From NCBI RefSeq assembly GCF_023374055.1, contig NZ_JAMBEP010000005.1, positions 1 to 64,000 on the forward strand: a DNA stretch of 64,000 nt. The letters are read 5' to 3'. The notes beneath the pieces were generated by a model. That model was given only the letters and a program-made list of their open reading frames with translations, ran no database searches and was not told where the DNA came from. The position numbers were made by a program, and so were the translations under genes. The DNA comes from Luteimonas galliterrae (lineage in GTDB: Bacteria > Pseudomonadota > Gammaproteobacteria > Xanthomonadales > Xanthomonadaceae). Shown here one piece after another: positions 1 to 7,842 of this stretch (its first letter is position 1; each line of letters begins with the position of its first letter).

Positions 1-139
1 GCCGGTCCACTTCGGCGCGCAAGGCCGGATCGTCCGCGCACTCGGCCGACAGCACCCGCTCGCGTTCGGCCACGCCCAGGTCCACCACGCGGTCGAACAG
101 GTCCGAGACGCGGTGCCAGCGTTCGGCCTGCGCGTTCAC
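1..139 (-). CDS. N-terminus of a Ser/Thr protein kinase (partial, runs off the window)
   Basis: Only the first 46 codons are present, starting at a GTG (137-139) that overlaps the stop codon of the upstream sigma gene by 4 bases (GTGA). The visible peptide begins MNAQAERWHRVSDLFDRVVD and continues with an alpha-helical segment rich in Glu, Arg and Leu. This closely parallels the start of the complete kinase at 16890-19715 (MDAGERETWRRADRVLDGLL), which also follows an ECF sigma gene. I infer a kinase-TPR protein of the same type. No kinase motif lies within the window, so the call rests on N-terminal similarity and gene order. Confidence 0.6.
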   Translation of the reverse strand, partial: MNAQAERWHRVSDLFDRVVDLGVAERERVLSAECADDPALRAEVDR

Positions 140-726
140 GGCACGTTGTCGTCCAGGTGCGCGCGCAGGAAGGCGCGGGCGCGACGCCAGTCGCGGCGCA
201 CGGTGCGCTCGCTGATGTCGTGCACCATCGCGATCTCGGCATAGTCCATGCCGGCGAAGAAACGGCATTCGACCACGTTGACCAGGCGCGGATCGAGCTC
301 GCCCAGCGCCAACAGCGCATCCTCGATGGCCAACACGTCGATCTGCTGCATGTCGGCGTCTTCCACGCGGTCGGGTTCGAGCGTGAGCATCACCGCGCCG
401 CCGCCGCGCTTGGCGGCCTTGCGTTCGCGCAGGTAGTCGATCAAAAGGTTGCGCATGGTCTTGGAAGCGAGCGCGAAGAAACGGGCGCGCTCGAGCTGAT
501 CGTCGCTGCCGGGCACGTCGGCGATTTTCAGGTAAGCCTCGTGCACCAGCGCCGTGGTGTCCAGATTGGTCCGGGCCCGTCCGCCCAAACGGTGCCGTGC
601 GATGACGCGAAGCTGGTTGTAGATATCCTGGGACAATTGCTGGCGCGCCGCGGCGTCGCCCTGGCTGATCGCGTCCAGTGTCTGTGCCAGCTTGGTCGGC
701 TGTTTAGCCATCGCAGCGATCCCCAT
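136..726 (-). CDS. ECF-type RNA polymerase sigma factor, kinase-linked type
   Basis: A 196-residue sigma-70 family protein of the ECF class. The region-2 helix (FFALASKTMRNLLIDYLRER, then KAAKRGGG) and the C-terminal region-4 helix-turn-helix (MDYAEIAMVHDISERTVRRD) are both visible. I place the start at the ATG at 724-726 because a GGGGGAAG ribosome-binding site lies just upstream; the open frame extends 26 codons further without such a site. The stop overlaps the kinase start by 4 bases, so the two are probably translationally coupled. The closest relative in the window is the sigma factor at 16336-16887. No anti-sigma gene is adjacent. In known ECF/kinase pairs the kinase phosphorylates the sigma factor to activate it; that this applies here is inference. 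Confidence 0.88.
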   Translation of the reverse strand: MGIAAMAKQPTKLAQTLDAISQGDAAARQQLSQDIYNQLRVIARHRLGGRARTNLDTTALVHEAYLKIADVPGSDDQLERARFFALASKTMRNLLIDYLRERKAAKRGGGAVMLTLEPDRVEDADMQQIDVLAIEDALLALGELDPRLVNVVECRFFAGMDYAEIAMVHDISERTVRRDWRRARAFLRAHLDDNVP

Positions 727-1148
727 CTCGCTTCCCCCAGACTTATAGGTTGGCACAGCGCATGTCATTGCGCTTGCAGAGCCATTCCTTGGCCGTTTTG
801 CCAACTACGTCGCACTTATAACCCCCCCGGTTGAGAGATTGAAGGCCTTTCGGCGGGGACAGGCGGTCGGTTAAGTCTGCGGAGGGCTCGCTGAGAGGCT
901 CTTGTTGACAAGGCATTCGCTTTTCCGAAGTGCCAAACCATGAGTTTCTGGCGCCCGCCTGATATCGTGACGGTCGTCAATACTCGCTGTCGTGGCGCTT
1001 GAGCTGCCCCGCGTGCCGGCCCTATCATCCCGCCCGCCGGGGAGCTGACGGCTGCGAGCCGCGGTGCGCGTGACGGTAACGCTCCGCGGCCTGCGTCCCT
1101 TTGGATGGGGTCGGGTCGACGCCGTGTACTACGCAGGAATGACCGCGC
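727..1148. other. Intergenic region with no recognised gene
   Basis: About 420 bases between two divergent genes. A run of seven C at 822-828 sits beside a TATAAG-like sequence on the minus strand, a possible promoter element for the sigma gene. TTGACA at 904-909 resembles a -35 element on the plus strand, but I find no good -10 at the right distance. Open frames here show no conserved features. Confidence 0.3.
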
Positions 1149-1466
1149 ATGGCTGCATCCGCTTGGCATGAGGACAACACCATCACCGAAGTCGACTTGG
1201 CGCGGCAGGCCAAGCTCGGCGCGGTGACCGAAATGTCGATCGTGCAGACACCGCAGGGCTATCAGGTCGTGGTCGGCCTGAAGTGGCATCCGGAGCGGGT
1301 GGTGATGAGGACCCGCAGATCTACGACCGAACCGCGCCTGTTCAAGAGCCTTGAACGGCTGGTGGCGCATATCCGAGAACGTTATCCCGCGGTCCGGCAG
1401 GTGCGGATCGAGCTCATGACGGCTATCGAGCCGGCAAAGCCCGCCCGGAAGAAAGCGGCCCGATAG
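1149..1466 (+). CDS. Small protein of unknown function (GYxVxL-type domain)
   Basis: A 105-residue protein I cannot assign. Residues about 28-92 form a possible beta-hairpin plus amphipathic helix: GYQVVVGLKW, then PRLFKSLERLVAHIRERYP, then VRQVRIEL. The tail is basic (PARKKAAR). The same pattern recurs in the product at 2012-2242 (GYTLTLHREE, RLMRWRRLDDALAYATEHF, LSAIRLNL), so the two look like members of one small domain family. An AGGA lies about ten bases before the ATG. There is no signal peptide or membrane segment, so it is probably cytoplasmic. Function unknown. Confidence 0.6.
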   Translation: MAASAWHEDNTITEVDLARQAKLGAVTEMSIVQTPQGYQVVVGLKWHPERVVMRTRRSTTEPRLFKSLERLVAHIRERYPAVRQVRIELMTAIEPAKPARKKAAR

Positions 1467-1607
1467 CGCCCGGCGACCTACGTCGGATGGCTCGCTCGAC
1501 CGCCAAGCCGCGGTTTGGCGCCTCTCCGAAGCTTTCCGACGCGAGGGCCGCGAGCGCGCGTTTTTTTCGTCCTTAGCTGCTAACCCTAGCAGCGAGGAGA
1601 ACCGCTA

Positions 1608-2015
1608 ATGACCACGAATTTCTATTCGCCGCCATGGCCGTTCTCCGCGCGCATCCGCCGTCTCGACAAGGGTTCGCTCTTGGCTTGGTCGAGCACGGTG
1701 CTGGCGACTTTAGCCGGCTTCTCCGGGGCGATCGACCAAAGCTGGGCCGTTCCGCTGGTCGCGTTCTGTGCCGGCATGGGCGTTGCCTTCGCTTGCCGTA
1801 GCGCCGCCGCTTCATGCCGCCGCAATGCAATGGCGGGGCGGCAGCCGTCGGCGCGCGCTCCCTCGGCGAGCCAAGGCATCTGGCAGGAAATCGATCACCA
1901 CCGCGATCTGCTGCACCTGCTGCACGAAAAAACCCATTCGGCAGCCAGAGACACAGGCTCGACCGTCGCACGGTCGGGCCCTATCGGACGCAAGCGGGGC
2001 CATGGGCAGAAATGA
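1608..2015 (+). CDS. Small membrane protein of unknown function
   Basis: A 135-residue protein with two predicted membrane spans, about residues 25-42 (LAWSSTVLATLAGFSGAI) and 46-62 (AVPLVAFCAGMGVAFAC). A basic, polar C-terminal tail of about 70 residues follows. The start is supported by a good ribosome-binding site (AGGAG, nine bases upstream). The stop overlaps the next start by 4 bases (ATGA, 2012-2015), implying co-translation with the GYxVxL-domain protein downstream. I recognise no family. The pairing suggests a membrane-anchored partner for the small soluble protein, which is inference from overlap alone. Confidence 0.6.
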   Translation: MTTNFYSPPWPFSARIRRLDKGSLLAWSSTVLATLAGFSGAIDQSWAVPLVAFCAGMGVAFACRSAAASCRRNAMAGRQPSARAPSASQGIWQEIDHHRDLLHLLHEKTHSAARDTGSTVARSGPIGRKRGHGQK

Positions 2016-2242
2016 CCGCCCCTTCTGAACGCAGCCTACCCACCTCAGTCCGCTTCGGTGTCGATGTGCACCGCACTCGCAACGGTTACACCCTCACGCT
2101 GCACCGCGAGGAAGGCGCTTTTCCGGTACTTGCGGCCAATGGGCGCCGCCTCATGCGGTGGCGACGCCTGGATGATGCGCTGGCCTATGCGACCGAGCAC
2201 TTCGGTGTCCTTTCAGCAATTCGGTTGAACCTGGACGACTAG
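2012..2242 (+). CDS. Small protein of unknown function, related to the product at 1149-1466
   Basis: A 76-residue protein starting at the ATG that overlaps the preceding stop. It carries the same motif series as the product at 1149-1466: GYTLTLHREE, then an Arg-rich helix (RLMRWRRLDDALAYATEHF), then LSAIRLNLDD. It looks like the bare domain without the basic tail. There is no signal peptide. I do not recognise a named family. The resemblance between two nearby small genes with a membrane-protein gene between them is the main reason to regard the three as one unit. Confidence 0.6.
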   Translation: MTAPSERSLPTSVRFGVDVHRTRNGYTLTLHREEGAFPVLAANGRRLMRWRRLDDALAYATEHFGVLSAIRLNLDD

Positions 2243-2296
2243 TTGCTTCGGTTTATGCGCAATTAAAAACGGAGGATAAGGCCTTGACTCGCCATT

Positions 2297-2339
2297 ACCA
2301 ATACAATATATATTGGTTACCGTATTATGGTAATACGGT
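2297..2339. promoter_or_regulatory. Two adjacent palindromes in an AT-rich promoter region
   Basis: Two inverted repeats lie back to back just upstream of the small secreted-protein gene. The first (2297-2317) has arms ACCAATA and TATTGGT around a 7-base spacer. The second (2319-2339) has perfect 9-base arms ACCGTATTA and TAATACGGT around TGG. The stretch is much richer in A and T than its surroundings. Both are plausible binding sites for a dimeric regulator, and the second could also form a short hairpin in the 5' leader. No regulator is identified. Confidence 0.5.
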
Positions 2340-2363
2340 CAACCATTCCTTTTGGAGTCATAG

Positions 2364-2573
2364 ATGAAAGTCAAGCTGGTATATGCAGTGGTAGCGGTTC
2401 TGGCCCTGGTCAGCACGGTCGCTCTCGCCAAGCGAGCCAATGAAGTCGAGTTCGTCTATCTCAACGGCAAGGGCGAAGTCGTCGGTGGCAAGACGCTTCA
2501 CTGCGCCGGCATGACGTCGCAGTGGGGCACGGTCACGCCCAAGTACGTGACGTCCAGCACGCCGTGCGATTGA
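2364..2573 (+). CDS. Small secreted protein, DUF6289-like
   Basis: A 69-residue protein with a clear Sec signal peptide (positive start MKVK, hydrophobic core LVYAVVAVLALVSTVA, cleavage near ALA-KR). The mature part is about 45 residues: VEFVYLNGKGEVVGGKTLHC, then a GT-containing segment and a C-terminal STPCD. The two cysteines could form a disulfide in the periplasm or outside the cell. The pattern resembles the small exported DUF6289 proteins of Xanthomonadaceae and other bacteria; I am not certain of that family. GGAG nine bases before the ATG supports the start. Two palindromes upstream suggest tight regulation. Function unknown. Confidence 0.65.
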   Translation: MKVKLVYAVVAVLALVSTVALAKRANEVEFVYLNGKGEVVGGKTLHCAGMTSQWGTVTPKYVTSSTPCD

Positions 2574-2705
2574 ATCCGCACGACGTTTGACGTCGGTTGC
2601 GTTGCAGTTGGCGCGGCGGCAAAGCTTCGATCCCTTTGTCCGCCGCGCCAACGTTTTTCCAGGCTCGCGAACGACGATTGCTTTTTTGCGAGTCCGCAGC
2701 CGCGA

Positions 2706-4133
2706 TCAGGCAGCTCCCGCGCCTTCGCCGGCAGAGCGGAAAAAAACCATCACCGATAACCCGCGCCCGCCTATCCCCTCCCCTACGACGATCCGTGCAT
2801 CGTGGCCGCGCGCCGCGCGCGCCACTAGCGATAAACCGATGCCGCTGCCGCGCCCGCCATTGCCCGGCGCGCGGTAGAAGCGATCGAAGATGCGATCGCG
2901 ATCCGCCGCAGGCACGCCGGGGCCGTCGTCTGCGACCTGCAGCATCACGCCGGGCGCGCCTTCGTACAGCGCCGGCCCGCAGGACACCGCGATCGTGCCG
3001 CCCTCGCCGGCATAGCGCACCGCGTTGTCTAGCAGGTTGCGCAGCAGGATGCCGAGCTGGTCGATATCGCCGTTCACCACCGCGGGTTCGGCATTGAGCG
3101 CGATCTTCTGCCGCCGTTCGCGCGCCAGCGTTTCGAAATCGCGTACCAGCAGCACCAGCAGTTCGGACAGGTCGACCGGCGTGCGTTGCGCGCCGTCGGC
3201 GGCCGTGTCCAGGCGGGCCAGGTCCAGCAACTGTTCGGACAAGCGCGCGCTTCGCTGCACGCCGGCGCTTAGCCGCTGCAAGGCCGCATTCTTCTCTTCG
3301 ACCGTATTCGCGCGCAGCGCGAGATCGGCGTGCGCGATCAGCACCGCCAGCGGCGTGCGCAGTTCGTGCGCCGCGTCGGCGATGAAGCGGCGCTCGTTCT
3401 GCAGGGCTTCGTCGACGCGCGCGAGCTGGCTGTTGAAGGCCTCCACCAGCGGCTGCAGCTCGGTGGGGATCGGCGCGACCGGCAGCGGCGTCAGATCCAG
3501 CGGCTGCCGCGTCATCAGCGTGCGGCGCAGCGCGGTCACCGGGCGCAACGAGCGCCCGATCACCACCCATGCGACCAGGCCGAACAGCACGAAGATTTGC
3601 AGCGCGGCGATCACCGCCACGCGCACCCAGCCTTTGAACTCCTGCGCCATCATGTCTTGGGTGCGGCCGACCTGGACGATGATGCCGCGCTCGCGATCGG
3701 AGACGCTGTAGACGCGCCAGGTCTCGCCGCCGATCACGCGCGTGGCGTAGCCGTCGGCGAAGTCCGGCTTCATCGCCTCGGCGGGCGCCGCCGGCGAATG
3801 CACGACGTTGCGGCCGCCGGCCCATATCTGGAAACTCATCTTCTGGTCGCTGGCGCTGCTTTTTTCGCGCAGCCGCGGCGGTTGCGCCGTCGGCGCCAGC
3901 ACGGCCAGATTGTGCGGCATCGACGTCAGGATCTGCGTGGCGATCTCGCGCAGCGACGCGTCCCAGAATCCGGTGCGCTCGCGGGTGAGCTGCCAGCTCT
4001 GGTAGCCCTTCCAGCAGGTGAAGGCCAGCACGATGCACAGCAGCAGCGCCTTGGTCAGGCGCCAGCGCAGCGAATGGCGCTCGTGGACGGCGCGGCGGCA
4101 CTGCTCCATGCGCTCGCGCCAGTATCGCTTCAT
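2706..4133 (-). CDS. Two-component sensor histidine kinase
   Basis: A 475-residue membrane sensor. Spans at about residues 27-40 and 171-192 enclose a periplasmic sensor domain of about 130 residues. A HAMP-like linker follows, then the dimerisation/phosphoacceptor helix with His256 (ADAAHELRTPLAV). The ATPase domain has an N box (LLRNLLDNAVRY), a G1 box (VADDGPGVPAADRDRIFDRF) and a G2 box (GRGSGIGLSLV). Its ATG overlaps the stop of the response-regulator gene by 4 bases, so the pair is one operon. The layout fits the QseC/PmrB-like class that pairs with OmpR-type regulators. The signal is unknown. All catalytic motifs look intact. Confidence 0.92.
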   Translation of the reverse strand: MKRYWRERMEQCRRAVHERHSLRWRLTKALLLCIVLAFTCWKGYQSWQLTRERTGFWDASLREIATQILTSMPHNLAVLAPTAQPPRLREKSSASDQKMSFQIWAGGRNVVHSPAAPAEAMKPDFADGYATRVIGGETWRVYSVSDRERGIIVQVGRTQDMMAQEFKGWVRVAVIAALQIFVLFGLVAWVVIGRSLRPVTALRRTLMTRQPLDLTPLPVAPIPTELQPLVEAFNSQLARVDEALQNERRFIADAAHELRTPLAVLIAHADLALRANTVEEKNAALQRLSAGVQRSARLSEQLLDLARLDTAADGAQRTPVDLSELLVLLVRDFETLARERRQKIALNAEPAVVNGDIDQLGILLRNLLDNAVRYAGEGGTIAVSCGPALYEGAPGVMLQVADDGPGVPAADRDRIFDRFYRAPGNGGRGSGIGLSLVARAARGHDARIVVGEGIGGRGLSVMVFFRSAGEGAGAA

Positions 4134-4795
4134 GCCTGCGGACCGCCGATCCGATAGCCGTAACCGTGCACGGTGCCGATCAGCTTCTCGCCCAGCTTGC
4201 GTCGTAGCTGATGCACGTACACGGCGATGGTGTTGCTCTCGATCGTGCCGGAGCTGCCGTAGACCGCTTCCTCCAGTTGTTCGCGCGTGGTCACCCTGCC
4301 TTGCCGCTCCATCAGCAGCATCAGGGTGAGGAATTCGTGCGAGCTCACCGGTACGGTTTGTCCGCCGCGCGTCACCAGGCGCTTCGCCGGATCCAAGGTA
4401 ACGTCGCCGTGGCTCAGGACCGGCGATACGCGTCCCTGGCTTCGGCGCGTCACTGCGCGCAGGCGCGCGTACAACTCGTCGGGCTGGAACGGTTTGACGA
4501 TGTAATCGTCGGCGCCGGCGTCCAGCCCGGCGATGCGGTCGCTGAGCTTGTCGCGCGCGGTGATGATCAGCACCGGCGTGGTGTCGTAGCGGCCGCGCAG
4601 CACGGCCAGCACGCTGAGCCCGGAACTGCCCGGCAGACCCAGGTCCAGCAACACCGCGTCGTAGCCGTGATCGACCAGCGCGATCTTGGCCGTCGCCGCA
4701 TCGGCCGCCCAATCCACCGCGGAGCCGTGCTGCTCCAGCCCGGCGCGCAGCGCGTCGGCCAGCATCGCATCGTCTTCCACCAGCAGCAGTTTCAT
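4130..4795 (-). CDS. Two-component response regulator, OmpR/PhoB family
   Basis: A 221-residue response regulator. The receiver domain begins MKLLLVEDDAMLADALRAGL and carries the acidic pair, the phospho-acceptor Asp in AVLLDLGLPG and the conserved Lys in DDYIVKPFQPDEL. The C-terminal winged helix shows LTLMLLMERQGRVTTREQLE and ends with the wing HGYGYRIGG. I start at the ATG at 4793-4795 because receiver domains begin directly at such a sequence; an upstream in-frame Met would add 15 unsupported residues. First gene of the pair with the histidine kinase. QseB or PmrA-like in class; target genes cannot be read from the sequence. Confidence 0.93.
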   Translation of the reverse strand: MKLLLVEDDAMLADALRAGLEQHGSAVDWAADAATAKIALVDHGYDAVLLDLGLPGSSGLSVLAVLRGRYDTTPVLIITARDKLSDRIAGLDAGADDYIVKPFQPDELYARLRAVTRRSQGRVSPVLSHGDVTLDPAKRLVTRGGQTVPVSSHEFLTLMLLMERQGRVTTREQLEEAVYGSSGTIESNTIAVYVHQLRRKLGEKLIGTVHGYGYRIGGPQA

Positions 4796-5036
4796 CGCTC
4801 GCCTTGTTCCGGAGATGCCGGTCACTCTGCGCCGGCGCAATTAAAAACTTCTTAAAACCATGTCCTTACGCTGGCTGTCACGGGTCCGCTGCCGGCCCCG
4901 CTTTCGCCCGGAGGATCGCTGTGCCGCCGCTACCGATCCTAACGCCATCGCCGACCGGCCGTGTCGGCGCGCCCCCGTTTCAAGCCAAAACCTTCGCCGC
5001 CACGTGACCGTCGGCTACCTATTGCTGGAGTCCCTG

Positions 5037-5570
5037 ATGAACGCCGAAGCCCGAGCGCTCTCGCGCCTGCCCGCACTGACCATCCGCTCCGTGATTCACG
5101 ACGATCTTCCGCAGTTGCTGCGGTTGTGCGCCGAGCACGCCGAACAGACCGCGTTCGAACGCCTGCCCTACGGCCGCATCCGCCACGATCCGCTGGAACT
5201 GCGCGAAGCCCTGTTCGAACCGCCGTTGCGCGCCTGGGCATGGCTGCTGCACGCCGGCGACGAAGCGATCGGCTATGCGGCCGCCACGGTGGGTTTCTCG
5301 ATGCTCGAACGCGGCTATTACCTGCAGCTCGAACCCTGGCACGTGCGCGCGCCGTGGCGAACGGACGGCGCCGACCTGCTGCTGTTGCAACAGGCGCAGT
5401 ACCTTGCGCTAAAGCTCGGCTGCCTGAACCTGCAGTGGCAGGCGCCGGCTTGGAGCGCGGCATCGGCGCTGTCGAGCGAACGCGCCACGCGCATCGAAAC
5501 CGTGCGCCACGTGCTGCCGCTGGCGCCGCGCGCGACCGCCGACGATGCGTCGGGCCTGCTCCATGCCTGA
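5037..5570 (+). CDS. GNAT-family N-acetyltransferase
   Basis: A 177-residue protein with the GNAT arrangement: an N-terminal strand and helix (ALTIRSVIHDDLPQLLRLC), a central sheet (AIGYAAATVGFSMLERGYYL), an LEPWHVRAPWRTDG segment at the acetyl-CoA loop position, and a helix (ADLLLLQQAQYLALKLG) leading to a hydrophobic strand (CLNLQWQAPAWS). It would transfer an acetyl group from acetyl-CoA to an unknown amine. The start at 5037 has GGAG upstream; the open frame extends 59 codons further upstream but without family-like sequence. The end overlaps the start of the next gene by a few bases. Confidence 0.75.
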   Translation: MNAEARALSRLPALTIRSVIHDDLPQLLRLCAEHAEQTAFERLPYGRIRHDPLELREALFEPPLRAWAWLLHAGDEAIGYAAATVGFSMLERGYYLQLEPWHVRAPWRTDGADLLLLQQAQYLALKLGCLNLQWQAPAWSAASALSSERATRIETVRHVLPLAPRATADDASGLLHA

Positions 5571-6672
5571 GTCTTGGGCGCGCTCCCCTCATGCGCCGAG
5601 CCGTGCGCGCCGCGCGCGGCGATTTTTATTCCTTTTCGCGATGGTATCGATGACTACGCTTACGCTTTGCGCCTGCAGTACGGCGCGTTACGCGCAATCG
5701 CCGCAATACCGCGACGGCGGCTTCCGCAATCCGGTCGCGCCGCGGATGCGCGGCAACTTCTTCTCCATGACCTGGCGTTTCCTGTTCGACAAGCCGGACG
5801 ACACGGTACCGTCCGCGCCGCTGCCGGTGTCCCCGCTCAGCCGCGAACAGCTGCTGGCCGCGCCGGACGGGACGCTGTACCGCCTGGGCCATTCCACGGT
5901 GCTGATCAAGCTCGGCGGCGCGTTCTGGCTCACCGATCCGGTGTTCTCGCTGCGCGCCTCGCCGGTGCAATGGGCCGGACCCAAGCGTTTCCATCCGCCG
6001 CCGATCTCGATCGATGCGTTGCCGCCGATCAAGGGCGTGATCCTGTCGCACGACCATTACGATCACCTCGACAAGGCGGCGATCCTGGCGCTGGCGGACA
6101 AGACCGAGCATTTCCTGACGCCGCTGGGCGTGGGCGACCTGCTGATCGAATGGGGCGTGGACGAACGCAAGGTGCTGCAGCTGGACTGGTGGGATTCGAT
6201 ACCGGTCGGCGGCCTGCGCTTCGTCGCCACGCCGTCGCAGCATTTCTCCGGCCGCGCGCCGTTCGCGGACAATCCCACGCTGTGGACGTCGTGGGTGATC
6301 GAAGGCGACGGGTTGCGGCTGTTCTTCAGCGGCGACACCGGCTATTTCGACGGCTTCAAGGCGATCGGCGACAGGTACGGCCCGTTCGACCTGACCCTGA
6401 TCGAATGCGGCGCCTACAACACCGATTGGCCCGACGTGCACATGCAGCCGGAACAAACGCTGCAGGCGCACCTGGACCTGCGCGGCCGCCGGTTGATGCC
6501 GGTGCACAACGGCACCTTCGATCTGGCGTTCCACGGCTGGCGCGAACCGCTGGAGCGGATCAGCGCATTGGCTGCGGCGCGCGGCGCGCGGATCGTCACG
6601 CCAGCGATCGGACAGCCGCTGTCGATCCGCGAGCCGGCCGCCACCGGCGCATGGTGGACGGCGGCACGCTGA
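5563..6672 (+). CDS. Metallo-beta-lactamase-fold lipoprotein, NAPE-PLD/UlaG-like
   Basis: About 369 residues. The N-terminus is basic (SRARRARR), followed by a hydrophobic stretch ending in LTLCAC, which fits a lipoprotein signal. The hydrolase domain shows GHSTVLIKLGGAFWLTDPVF, the metal-binding HDHYDH motif at residues 163-168, a later metal-ligand segment (LFFSGDTGYFDGF) and MPVHNGTFDLAFH near the C-terminus. This order fits the metal-dependent phosphodiesterase branch that includes N-acyl-phosphatidylethanolamine phospholipase D. A periplasmic or outer-membrane-associated role is inferred from the lipobox; the substrate is unknown. The start at 5563 is uncertain: 5545 and an internal Met at 5641 are alternatives. 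Confidence 0.8.
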   Translation: MPESWARSPHAPSRARRARRFLFLFAMVSMTTLTLCACSTARYAQSPQYRDGGFRNPVAPRMRGNFFSMTWRFLFDKPDDTVPSAPLPVSPLSREQLLAAPDGTLYRLGHSTVLIKLGGAFWLTDPVFSLRASPVQWAGPKRFHPPPISIDALPPIKGVILSHDHYDHLDKAAILALADKTEHFLTPLGVGDLLIEWGVDERKVLQLDWWDSIPVGGLRFVATPSQHFSGRAPFADNPTLWTSWVIEGDGLRLFFSGDTGYFDGFKAIGDRYGPFDLTLIECGAYNTDWPDVHMQPEQTLQAHLDLRGRRLMPVHNGTFDLAFHGWREPLERISALAAARGARIVTPAIGQPLSIREPAATGAWWTAAR

Positions 6673-6765
6673 AGCGCGCGATCTGCAAACGTTTCCAGCG
6701 CGTAGGACGGAATCGTCCACGCGCGGATCGGCGACAATGGCGGCCTTTCCTCGCCGAATCTCGCC

Positions 6766-7800
6766 ATGTCGTCCATCTCACTGACTCGTTTCCTGATCGA
6801 AGAAGAACGCGCCGGCCACGTCAATCCCGATTTACGCCTGCTGATCGAAGTCGTCGCGCGCGCCTGCAAATCGATCTCGGTCGCGGTCGGCAAGGGCGCG
6901 CTGGGCGGGGTGCTGGGCGATGTGATCGCCAGCGGCGCAGCCAGCATCAACGTGCAGGGCGAAGCGCAGAAGAAGCTCGACGTGCTGAGCAACGAGATCC
7001 TGCTCGAGGCCAACGCCTGGGGCGGGCACCTGGCCGCCTGCGCTTCGGAAGAAATGGACCACTGCCAGCCGATTCCGGATGCCTTTCCGCGCGGCAATTA
7101 TCTGTTGCTGTTCGATCCGCTGGACGGCAGCAGCAATATCGACGTCAACGTCAGCGTCGGTACGATCTTCTCGGTGCTGCAGTGCCCGGACGGCGTGGCC
7201 CAGGCGGCGGACGAGCATTTCCTGCAGCCGGGGCGCACCCAGGTCGCCGCGGGCTATTGCATATACGGGCCCAGTACGATGCTGGTGTTGAGCATCGGCC
7301 ACGGCACGCACGCGTTCACGCTGGACCGCGAGCAGGGCGGTTTCGTGCTGACGCAAAAGAACATGCGAGTGCCGGCGGAAACCAAGGAATTCGCGATCAA
7401 CGTCTCCAACCAGCGCCACTGGGAGGCGCCGATGCAGCGGTACGTGGTCGATCTGCTGTCGGGCAAGGAAGGCCCACGCGGCAAGGATTTCAACATGCGC
7501 TGGATCGCTTCGATGGTGGCCGACGTGCATCGCATCCTGACCCGCGGCGGCATCTTCATCTATCCCTGGGACCGCAAGGACCCGGGCAAGGCCGGCAAGC
7601 TGCGACTGATGTACGAGGCCAATCCGATGGCGCTGCTGGTGGAGCAGGCGGGCGGTGCCGCGACCAACGGCCGCGAACGGATCCTGGACATCGCTCCGGA
7701 CCAATTGCATCAGCGCGTACCGGTGTTCCTGGGTTCGAGGGACGAGGTCGAGCAAGCGACGCGGTATCACCTGGAGCACGATGCTGCAGCGACGTCTTAA
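6766..7800 (+). CDS. fbp: Fructose-1,6-bisphosphatase class I
   Basis: 344 residues, the usual length. It hydrolyses fructose 1,6-bisphosphate to fructose 6-phosphate in gluconeogenesis. The acidic metal-binding residues of ASEEMDH (around 95-97) and of [20 protein letters not shown] (from about 116) form the two-metal active site. [19 protein letters not shown] and the substrate-binding [16 protein letters not shown] are near the C-terminus. The first copy of the large dispersed repeat starts within 50 bases of the stop, and no partner gene is in the same operon. Confidence 0.97.
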   Translation: MSSISLTRFLIEEERAGHVNPDLRLLIEVVARACKSISVAVGKGALGGVLGDVIASGAASINVQGEAQKKLDVLSNEILLEANAWGGHLAACASEEMDHCQPIPDAFPRGNYLLLFDPLDGSSNIDVNVSVGTIFSVLQCPDGVAQAADEHFLQPGRTQVAAGYCIYGPSTMLVLSIGHGTHAFTLDREQGGFVLTQKNMRVPAETKEFAINVSNQRHWEAPMQRYVVDLLSGKEGPRGKDFNMRWIASMVADVHRILTRGGIFIYPWDRKDPGKAGKLRLMYEANPMALLVEQAGGAATNGRERILDIAPDQLHQRVPVFLGSRDEVEQATRYHLEHDAAATS

Positions 7801-7842
7801 CGGCATAAGCGTTGAGGGCGGAACCATGCCGTTGCACTTCCA

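Noticed and set aside
4796-5036. An N-terminal extension of the acetyltransferase gene
   Set aside because: The extra 59 codons are Arg/Pro-rich without family features, and a good ribosome-binding site precedes the downstream ATG at 5037.
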